From Xenorhabdus ishibashii (lineage in GTDB: Bacteria > Pseudomonadota > Gammaproteobacteria > Enterobacterales > Enterobacteriaceae): a DNA stretch of 64,000 nt. The stretch spans positions 1,674,001-1,738,000 of the forward strand of contig NZ_NJAK01000001.1 of NCBI RefSeq assembly GCF_002632755.1. The letters are read 5' to 3'. How positions within the stretch are numbered: the stretch's first letter is position 1; each line of letters opens with the position of its first letter. A program made the translations under genes and the position numbers. Positions 1 to 6,810 of this stretch are shown piece by piece. Under the pieces are notes generated by a model. The model was not told where the DNA came from. It worked only from the letters and a program-made list of their open reading frames with translations, and did no database searches.

Positions 1-703
1 CAGAAGAAAGGAAATGCGTGTCTATTTTCATTCTTCTTAGATAATGACGATACATGGCACCATGCGTACAGTTGGCCGTCATGATCATTTTTCCATGAAA
101 AGCATGTTCAAGAACTAAGAATGTTGGTTTTGTATTCAATCGTTCCTGAACAAACGCCATCAAGGCTAATTTTATCTCTTCGACAGTGGCATTTGCCCCC
201 AATTGCAAACGCTGGCGCTGTTCCTCTGTCAGTACAATTTCTTTATCAGCACTGATTTTGGTAATCGCTGTTACGACTTCCTGCTCTAACTCTTCAAGTT
301 GAGCATTACGTGTAAATTCTGCACTTTTCAGTGCAACTTCCATCGACTCCGCCCCTGTACTCGCAAAACAGAAGATAAAATCACGATGAGTTCCAGTTTC
401 TTCTTTTAGTAATTCATTAAGACGTTCAGCTAATAATGCGGCAGGTTTTCTGATGGAAAATTGGTTATGAACAGGAATTTCTTCATCAAGATAGGACTTT
501 ATTTTTTCTCTTATAAAAGGAGAGTTATGGCCTAATAATGTCGCACCATATCCTCCCAAGAGATCCAAGACAGGAATTTCTTTATCATTTTCATCTTTGT
601 AATAGAGAAAATTACCTGCTGCCCGGTGATAAGTTCTGTTTAAACCAAGTGAAATTAATGCCTGAGTTAGCTGAGGTTTACAAAAAATAGCGTAATTTTC
701 CAT
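1..703 (-). CDS. Class III PLP-dependent aminotransferase, N-terminal 234 residues (truncated by window edge)
   Basis: The frame is open from an ATG at the right end, preceded by an AGGA ribosome site, to the left edge of the window, so the C-terminal half with the PLP lysine is not visible. The visible part has the class III (ornithine/GABA aminotransferase) pattern: 'YHRAAGNFLYY' near residues 25-35, 'GGYGATLLGHN' near 50-60, 'FASTGAESMEVALK' near 113-126 (phosphate-binding loop) and 'EHAFHGKM' near 199-206. Odd: between the helix after ASTGAES and 'FLVLEHAFHG' there are about 60 extra, largely helical residues (about 134-193) that ordinary class III enzymes lack. It is the last visible gene of the ketosynthase operon, 14 bases after its neighbour, so it may aminate an acyl or keto product of that pathway. 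Family assignment is firm; substrate is unknown. Confidence 0.8.
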   Translation of the reverse strand, partial: MENYAIFCKPQLTQALISLGLNRTYHRAAGNFLYYKDENDKEIPVLDLLGGYGATLLGHNSPFIREKIKSYLDEEIPVHNQFSIRKPAALLAERLNELLKEETGTHRDFIFCFASTGAESMEVALKSAEFTRNAQLEELEQEVVTAITKISADKEIVLTEEQRQRLQLGANATVEEIKLALMAFVQERLNTKPTFLVLEHAFHGKMIMTANCTHGAMYRHYLRRMKIDTHFLSS

Positions 704-717
704 TGTAAATCCTATTG

Positions 718-1482
718 TTAATTAACTGTTTCAACCTGCCTATGGGGCTTTATACGATCTGCTATATCCTTGATAAAAAAGAGAGTTTCAGCAGCATAAT
801 TTCTCTCACTATAATTCTGATAGAGATATGGAATATCAATGAGATGTGAGTTACCTTGCGGTGCCTGGTTTTCAACTCTTGTGAGAATGAAAGTGGCGCC
901 AAACTCAATACTTCCACCCGAAAATTCAGATTGAATATCTTGAGTTATGCTCCCTATCCCGGAAGCAACCACTAAGGCGTAGTCAATCAAGTGATTATTC
1001 AGACACAACTCAGCTTCGCTAAATGCCGACAGTAAGCCTAAATTTCCACGCAAAAAAGCAGCGCAGTCACATTGCAAATTGAGTTCTTGGGAAAGGATGC
1101 CCAACAGGTTATTACTGAGTGATAGAGTGATTAAGAAAGGATTGACTCGTTCACATTCCCAGATAGTTTGATAAATATGCTTTGAATGGTGAGCCTTAGC
1201 TTGTTCATGTTCTGGTAATAATTCTGAAGGCAATGGATGAAGATAGCCATATTGCGTGGTATACAGGCCAAATTTTATTTTTGGATCACTGATATTCAAG
1301 CCAGAGGCAATTAAAGCCCTTCTGGTTGAAATAATGCCTTTCTTCGTTCCCGTAGAATAAAAGCGTCTGAGCTTTGCATTTTTAATTAGCTCATTGCCAT
1401 CTTTTTCATCATTTAGACTATTAAATAGATGACAAGGGGTGGTTATATTATAATTAATCAGTTTTATTATCTTATTTTCCAT
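718..1482 (-). CDS. Short ketosynthase-like protein (N-terminal thiolase fold only)
   Basis: A 254-residue protein resembling only the N-terminal half of a beta-ketoacyl synthase. A 'CDCAAFLRGN' segment near residues 138-147 lies where the nucleophile elbow of a ketosynthase would be, followed by 'ALVVASG' as in the beta strand after the elbow. The C-terminal half carrying the two catalytic histidines is absent, so it is unlikely to condense acyl chains alone. Its start overlaps the end of the complete ketosynthase upstream by 11 bases, implying translational coupling and perhaps a heteromeric partner role. It could also be a relic of a full-length enzyme, but the frame is intact and it ends just before the aminotransferase gene. 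Function not recognised. Confidence 0.6.
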   Translation of the reverse strand: MENKIIKLINYNITTPCHLFNSLNDEKDGNELIKNAKLRRFYSTGTKKGIISTRRALIASGLNISDPKIKFGLYTTQYGYLHPLPSELLPEHEQAKAHHSKHIYQTIWECERVNPFLITLSLSNNLLGILSQELNLQCDCAAFLRGNLGLLSAFSEAELCLNNHLIDYALVVASGIGSITQDIQSEFSGGSIEFGATFILTRVENQAPQGNSHLIDIPYLYQNYSERNYAAETLFFIKDIADRIKPHRQVETVN

Positions 1483-2773
1483 CGTAATCCCCTATAACTA
1501 AGCAGGAATTGATTCCACCAAAACCAAATGAATTGGTTATCGCATTCTTCACCAGGAAAGGCCGCCCATAATTTGGGACATAGTCCAAATCACAAAGTGG
1601 ATCGGCAATTTCAAGATTAATCGTAGGTGGAATGAATTTATGCTTTACAGTCAAAACCGTCGCCACGGCTTCAATGGCGCCTGCTGCCGCTATCCAATGG
1701 CCTAACATCGATTTGGTTGATGAAATTAAGGGAGGCTGAGAACCAAAAATACGCTTTATGACAGCGGATTCCTGGGCATCGTTCAAGGGTGTTGATGTAC
1801 CGTGGGCATTGATATAGTCGATCTGATGCAAATGCAAACCACTATCCTTGATAGCTCGCCTAATGGCACTTTCTGCGCCAATCCCAGTAGGATGCGGCGC
1901 TGTCAATTTATAGGCATCTAAGGAAGCCCCATAGCCTTTAATCTCAGCATAAATTTTGGCTCCTCTGCGTAGCGCACTTTCTTCACTTTCAAGAACCAGA
2001 AATGCACCACCTTCACCCGCAACCAATCCACTACGATCTTTATCAAAGGGGCGACAAAGTCTATTACCCCACTTTTCTGTTGTGGCAGCCGCTCCCAATA
2101 ATTTCAGCCCTATCAAGGTATGAAGATTGATAACTGAGTCAGCCCCACCCGCCAGCATGATGGACGTTTCGCCTCTTTTTATGGATTGACAAGCCAGCCC
2201 GATAGCATGGGTCGCTCCAGCACAAGCAGCATTCACGTTTACCGCAGGCCCCGATAAAGAAAATCGGCGTGCGATTTCTTTTACCATGCCATCGTTGCTG
2301 CATCTTATGCCGGAACAGAAACTCAAGTTATGACGTTGTTCGAACAAGGCTGCAATAGCTTGTTGTTCAGTGTCCTCGTCATGACGACTTTTGCGCCATA
2401 GATGTCTGTCATCCTCTGAGAGTTCGGTCACGCCACTACATCCATAAATGCCGATAGGCTGTTTATTCTTCTCCCAGCTCGGCATGAATAACCCCGCATC
2501 TTCCAGCGCTCTGGACGCTGAGATAATGCCCATAATGCCACGCTTATCCGTGATACCTGATGTCGGTAGAGAGGCTGAGTTTTCAGTGAGTAAAGTATTA
2601 AAATCAATCTGAGCGCCATATTTCACAGGCAGTACACCATTATCCTCAAATACGAGTGGCTTAACTGCTGATTCTCCATCACAGAGCTTTTTCCAAACAG
2701 TATCAAGACGGGTGCCGAAAGCACTCACGACCCCCATTCCTGTAACAACAACACGATGGTCAGATAGCATCAC
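1472..2773 (-). CDS. Beta-ketoacyl-ACP synthase (FabF/KAS II family), catalytically complete
   Basis: A 433-residue condensing enzyme of normal FabF length. It opens with 'VVVTGMGVVSAFG' and has the full Cys-His-His set: Cys184 in 'NAACAGATHA', His324 in 'NAHGTSTPLND' and His359 in 'KSMLGHWIAAAG'. The closing 'NSFGFGGINSCLVIG' is also typical. It should perform decarboxylative Claisen condensation of malonyl-ACP with an acyl primer in the cytoplasm. It overlaps the upstream degenerate ketosynthase by four bases, an arrangement reminiscent of KS-alpha/KS-beta (chain-length factor) pairs in type II systems. The gene lies in a dedicated cluster without malonyl transferase, reductases or dehydratase in view, so it is probably a secondary pathway enzyme rather than housekeeping fabF. 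Product unknown. Confidence 0.85.
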   Translation of the reverse strand: MMLSDHRVVVTGMGVVSAFGTRLDTVWKKLCDGESAVKPLVFEDNGVLPVKYGAQIDFNTLLTENSASLPTSGITDKRGIMGIISASRALEDAGLFMPSWEKNKQPIGIYGCSGVTELSEDDRHLWRKSRHDEDTEQQAIAALFEQRHNLSFCSGIRCSNDGMVKEIARRFSLSGPAVNVNAACAGATHAIGLACQSIKRGETSIMLAGGADSVINLHTLIGLKLLGAAATTEKWGNRLCRPFDKDRSGLVAGEGGAFLVLESEESALRRGAKIYAEIKGYGASLDAYKLTAPHPTGIGAESAIRRAIKDSGLHLHQIDYINAHGTSTPLNDAQESAVIKRIFGSQPPLISSTKSMLGHWIAAAGAIEAVATVLTVKHKFIPPTINLEIADPLCDLDYVPNYGRPFLVKNAITNSFGFGGINSCLVIGDYDGK

Positions 2774-3852
2774 AATTCTCTCTTAGCCATTTTCATTCGA
2801 AGCAAAACAGCAATGCACTGTTTTTCCAGACCATGAACCAATATCAGTACCAAAGAGGAGGGTTGTTGAGAGATAAGATTCGAATGGACATTATCGACAC
2901 TTAAGGTCTTTTGGTGCATTTCAATGGCCAGGTTGATAGCAATAAAAGAGGCGGCAGGCCCCGTATATCCGATGGCTTTATCAAGATTAAACTGTATGGC
3001 ATCGGGAAAAATACCATGCGTCAACGAGATAGATTCATTATCAACTTTTCCAACGTGGATTATTTGCTGTGGTGATACATCTGATGTGCTGACTTGCGAC
3101 AAGAAACAGGAATATTGCTTGCTGTTGTGAATTATCATGCGATTAACATAAGTTACCTCACTATCAGCATTTCGGCTATCTTCATGTAAGGTGATAAACG
3201 AGGCCGCTTCCGCTGGCAGCCACGGTGTATCACCGATTAAATGCTCATAAGCAAGGTAATACCATGTCGAGATTTTCTGGGCATTACCCCCACAAAGTGC
3301 AAACTGACAGCGTTTTTCTTTGAGACTGTAATAACCTTCCAGAAGAGCATGACCGCCTGCATCAACATGAGGAGAAAAGAAAGCATTATCGCCTATGATA
3401 TCAAGATGTTGTGACAAATGGCTGGCTGTGGAAGTATTCAACAGTGTCAATCCCATCAATGGAGGCGTCTCCACTAATGCTCTGGAAACATAATCCTTAT
3501 CATCTTTCGTATCAGATGCAATAAGATACGAATTATTATCAGCATCACTTGTGCCTAGCCCAATAAACAACCCGCGTTGTTCAGGAGGAAAGTATTCACC
3601 AATACTGTTTTCCCACGTTTTAATGCCGGTATAGAGCACCCACTGACTTTGCTCATGCGCTGTTCGTCGAATCATCTTATCCATAGAAGGCATGACAAAA
3701 TCACCTTCTTTGATGAATCTCTCTCCTATAATATGTGGGAAACGCAGCGTATTGTCTGATAAGTCGGCTTCTTTTATATTTCCATGAATAATATCAGCCA
3801 TATTTAGGCCATCAGGAAGCAAACTACTTCCTCTGGTTATATAAATTGCCAT
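2770..3852 (-). CDS. Ketosynthase-like protein lacking catalytic residues (possible chain-length-factor-like partner)
   Basis: A 360-residue protein with a weak thiolase-fold ketosynthase pattern. The region expected to hold the nucleophile reads 'HVDAGGHALLEGYYSLK', with no cysteine, and the two His motifs (HGTST and KS.xGH) are not present. A 'TGPAASFIAINLAIEM' segment near the C-terminus resembles the helix after the second histidine motif. Position between two active ketosynthases, four-base spacings on both sides and loss of catalytic residues suggest a structural or chain-length-determining subunit, as known for KS-beta proteins and ApeC-type partners of aryl polyene systems. That role is inference; homology itself is weak by eye. 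Confidence 0.55.
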   Translation of the reverse strand: MAIYITRGSSLLPDGLNMADIIHGNIKEADLSDNTLRFPHIIGERFIKEGDFVMPSMDKMIRRTAHEQSQWVLYTGIKTWENSIGEYFPPEQRGLFIGLGTSDADNNSYLIASDTKDDKDYVSRALVETPPLMGLTLLNTSTASHLSQHLDIIGDNAFFSPHVDAGGHALLEGYYSLKEKRCQFALCGGNAQKISTWYYLAYEHLIGDTPWLPAEAASFITLHEDSRNADSEVTYVNRMIIHNSKQYSCFLSQVSTSDVSPQQIIHVGKVDNESISLTHGIFPDAIQFNLDKAIGYTGPAASFIAINLAIEMHQKTLSVDNVHSNLISQQPSSLVLILVHGLEKQCIAVLLRMKMAKREL

Positions 3853-3855
3853 AAC

Positions 3856-5118
3856 CTATCCCTCAGCTCGTTTTAAAATCAAACTACTATTCTCTCCACC
3901 AAAGCCAAAGGAATTACTGAGGATATGCTTGACCCGCAGAGCTTTTGCCGCCTTGTTTACATGAATTAAGCCATCAATTTTTCCCAATTCAGAAAAGTTA
4001 AGGCTGGGAAGAAGTTGATTATTATTCAGCGTTTCAATTGAAAGTATCGTTTCCAGTAGCCCACTCACCGCTAATGAATGCCCCATCGCTGATTTAGTAG
4101 AAATAACGGGTGGTTGATGAGGGAAAAGTGCATTAATCGCTTTACTTTCCGCAAGATCATTATTGACCGTTGAAGTGCCATGAGAACTGATGTGATCGAT
4201 ATCTTCAGGCAATAATTCAGCATCTTTCAGCGCTGAAGACATGCAGTTGAGGTAATATTTTCCCGATAAATCCGTTGATGTCATTTTATAACCTTCAGAT
4301 TGTCGGGACATGCCTGCAATCTCAGCCAATATTTTTGCCTTTCTGGCAATAGCGTGAGCATAATTTTCAACCACCAGAAACGCAGAAGCATCCGCCAAAA
4401 CGCAGCCTGCTCTGTCTTTATCAAATGCCCGTGAAGATTGATTTAATTCTGTAAATTTACCATCATAAAGCGCCCTGACTTTTTTGAATAAGATTTGCAT
4501 AATAGGGTGAGTAGCTTCTTCAGAAGCACCCACCAGGGCTATATTGCGCCGACCACTTTTAATGGTGAGATATGCAGAATAGAGAGCGACCATACCTGCC
4601 GTACAAGCATCACTATAGACTCTTGGTTGCCCCGATAGATGAAAACGCTTAATCAATTCTTCAGCAATTTCATACGGGCGCATCAGCGCCCCAACATGTT
4701 CAATGTCAATATATTCTGAGGAAGATGTATTCTCATTGAAGTAATGAGTTAGCGTATCACCATCAATAAACATCTTATTGTTGGCAAAAAATAACTCACA
4801 TTTATATTGTTTCAGTTTCTGATGGGTTAATCCTGCCATTTGCAAACTATTTTCGCCTGCACAATAAGCCATCAATAAAACACGATTATTGGAGGGTTGC
4901 TTCGTAACGTTGAATTGATTACGTAACTTATCTATATCTGTGGAAGTTAATTTAGCGCTTGGAATATTATTTATTCCATATTTTTTTAACAACGCGTCTT
5001 CACAGATAAGTGATCTTTCCTCCATCAATGAATTGAATAAATCACTTGGGCAATCATGATTTCTAACAATCAAACCATAACCGGTTACAGCAACTTTCTC
5101 TGTCGTTATACCAGCCAT
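3856..5118 (-). CDS. Beta-ketoacyl-ACP synthase, catalytically complete (second active copy)
   Basis: Starting at the ATG preceded by AAGGTGGAAG, the protein is 420 residues; an upstream in-frame start 17 codons earlier lacks a good ribosome site. The catalytic set is Cys172 in 'YSDACTAGMVALYSAY', His313 in 'SSHGTSTVNND' and His347 in 'KSAMGHSLAVSG', and the end reads 'NSFGFGGENSSLIL'. It is clearly diverged from the other active ketosynthase in the cluster: the usual proline-rich N-terminal loops and the 'GMG' start are changed to 'VTGYGLIVRN'. It follows the acyl carrier protein gene and probably uses that carrier. Two different active ketosynthases in one cluster imply separate priming and elongation steps, or two chain types. 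Confidence 0.83.
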   Translation of the reverse strand: MAGITTEKVAVTGYGLIVRNHDCPSDLFNSLMEERSLICEDALLKKYGINNIPSAKLTSTDIDKLRNQFNVTKQPSNNRVLLMAYCAGENSLQMAGLTHQKLKQYKCELFFANNKMFIDGDTLTHYFNENTSSSEYIDIEHVGALMRPYEIAEELIKRFHLSGQPRVYSDACTAGMVALYSAYLTIKSGRRNIALVGASEEATHPIMQILFKKVRALYDGKFTELNQSSRAFDKDRAGCVLADASAFLVVENYAHAIARKAKILAEIAGMSRQSEGYKMTSTDLSGKYYLNCMSSALKDAELLPEDIDHISSHGTSTVNNDLAESKAINALFPHQPPVISTKSAMGHSLAVSGLLETILSIETLNNNQLLPSLNFSELGKIDGLIHVNKAAKALRVKHILSNSFGFGGENSSLILKRAEG

Positions 5119-5203
5119 ATTGACTTCCACCTTAGTAACAACATTATATTTACACTTAAATTTAAACAACTCAAATTAAACTATTAAGGTGAATAGAGTA
5201 ATA

Positions 5204-5668
5204 TTATGATTTAATTAAGATATCATGACAGTATTTTTTTATTTCGGTCAAAATAATATCATCTGCATTTTCAACATTTGATTCACAAATGGATTTGCAT
5301 AATGAAGCCCAATTATGAACATTAGTTTCACCAAATAAATCACCCAGTGTATGGATAGATTCTAATTGTTCTGATGTATAATTATAACAACTAAAAGCTA
5401 GTAATCCCTTTCCTTCCTCAGTAAGAACATCTCCAATTAACAACTGATTGATAATGCTTTCAGAAACAGTATCCTGGACATGAGAAAAGAGGCTTTTTGT
5501 TGGCATGGTGATTTTAAATTTTTTTCCAAGATTAAATGAAAGATCAATGACATCCAAAGAGTCAGCGCCTAATTCATTAATTAATGAAGAATTTTCATTA
5601 ATTTCACTTTTATCAACAAAAAGAATTGAAGAAACTTCTTCACATACAGCAGAAATATATTTTTCCAT
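5204..5668 (-). CDS. Acyl carrier protein with C-terminal extension
   Basis: The 154-residue product starts 'MEKYISAVCEEVSSIL' and carries the phosphopantetheine site 'ELGADSLDVIDL' with Ser37, exactly as in type II acyl carrier proteins. I chose this start rather than one 31 codons upstream because the added stretch is a hydrophobic run unlike any carrier protein and family alignment begins here. The first 80 or so residues form the normal carrier domain; the remaining 70 ('LLIGDVLTEEGKGLLAFSCYN...') are extra and unrecognised, containing two cysteines. It is the first gene of the operon and should tether intermediates for the adjacent ketosynthases. It needs a phosphopantetheinyl transferase, not seen here. 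Confidence 0.82.
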   Translation of the reverse strand: MEKYISAVCEEVSSILFVDKSEINENSSLINELGADSLDVIDLSFNLGKKFKITMPTKSLFSHVQDTVSESIINQLLIGDVLTEEGKGLLAFSCYNYTSEQLESIHTLGDLFGETNVHNWASLCKSICESNVENADDIILTEIKKYCHDILIKS

Positions 5669-5968
5669 ATAAATAGTCCCAAAAGAAAACAATAAGTAAC
5701 ACATTAACATGAACAACAACATGCGCAACAATAATAATGAAGCGCCAGTTATTTTTACCAATAAAAATGAATGAAGACTAGTGGGTGAAATAACAATATA
5801 TTTAATAAAATAAATTACACATATAAAAAATAATAAAAATTAAAAAGTAATAACAGATTGTGAATGGTAAAAATATTTAGTTATTTATTCAATATAAAGA
5901 GTCTTTTTAGCACATTCCAAATGATTTGGAGTGGCTTGTTGGCTTAAGAGATTGAGAGGAGTTCATCA
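5669..5968. other. AT-rich intergenic region between the acyl carrier operon and tonB
   Basis: No convincing gene. It must hold the promoter of the acyl carrier/ketosynthase operon and the 3' end of the heme-uptake operon, both on the minus strand. It is very AT-rich from 5770 to 5900, with a short palindrome (CCAAATGATTTGG) at 5917-5929. I see no clean intrinsic terminator, so read-through from the heme operon into the ketosynthase operon cannot be excluded. Confidence 0.5.
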
Positions 5969-6790
5969 TCATTTCAATTTAAAATCGATCTCAAGTGTTA
6001 CCTCTGGATTCATATTTGCAGGCCTGAAACCAACAGATTTAGCGAGACTGAGGGTTTTCAGGGCTTCATTATCTATCGCACTGTTACCAGAGGATTGAAC
6101 GATTCCGGCAGCAGTAATGGAACCGTCATTTTGCAGCATAAATTTGACGATGACCGAACCTTGTTGCTTCATTCTCTTTGCCTTGCGGGGATAACGTTTA
6201 TGGCGTTCAATTTCTTGCCGCAGTCTTGCATAGTAATTGTCCACTTCGCTATTTCCTTGTCCCACCAAAGGTTGTGACGTCGCTGCGCGGCTCATACTGC
6301 CTTCTGAATTAGCCTGATCGCTACCGTGCGTTTCCTGCTCTGTCTGATTGTCTTTCTGTACCTGTGGTGATTGGGTGGTTTTCTTTTCTGCCATTTCTTG
6401 CGGTTTTTCTTTCTGCTGCTTTTGACGTTTCTTGGGTTTATCGGCTTCAGGCGGTTTGACTACCTTATTTTCAGGATGAATGGCTTTATCCAGCACGAGT
6501 TCCGGTTTTGTTGGTGATTCCGGTGCAGTCAAAAGTGGGGATGGCGGAGAAACAGGCTCCGGTTTATTTTCCCACGATGGGGCAGCAACCATCGTAATAG
6601 ATAACCCCAGAGTAGAAGCGTTGTTGTTGATATGATGTGCCGTGTCATCATCATATGAAGCATGTCGTTTGAACAGCCATATTAAACTGGTATGCAATAA
6701 AATGGCGATTAGGATACCAACCAGCAATCTCCTTTTGGGAATTAATGGAAAACACGCGGCTGGATTATCTAATATGGCTGTATTGGTCAT
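5969..6790 (-). CDS. TonB-family energy transducer of the heme-uptake operon
   Basis: A 273-residue TonB protein: cytoplasmic start, one membrane segment at about 22-40 with a histidine (LLHTSLIWLF) like the conserved His of E. coli TonB, a long Pro/Lys/Glu-rich periplasmic spacer (about 70-165), and a C-terminal TonB domain from about 185 ('YARLRQEIERHKRYPRKAKRM', '...QGSVIVKFMLQNDGSI', '...VGFRPAN'). It transmits proton-motive force from ExbB/ExbD to an outer-membrane receptor. It lies 20 bases downstream of the receptor gene and is preceded by AGAGGA, so it is probably a dedicated transducer for that receptor. No exbB or exbD is in the window, so it must share those encoded elsewhere. Confidence 0.9.
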   Translation of the reverse strand: MTNTAILDNPAACFPLIPKRRLLVGILIAILLHTSLIWLFKRHASYDDDTAHHINNNASTLGLSITMVAAPSWENKPEPVSPPSPLLTAPESPTKPELVLDKAIHPENKVVKPPEADKPKKRQKQQKEKPQEMAEKKTTQSPQVQKDNQTEQETHGSDQANSEGSMSRAATSQPLVGQGNSEVDNYYARLRQEIERHKRYPRKAKRMKQQGSVIVKFMLQNDGSITAAGIVQSSGNSAIDNEALKTLSLAKSVGFRPANMNPEVTLEIDFKLK

Positions 6791-6810
6791 ACTATCCTCT
6801 AATCAAATCT

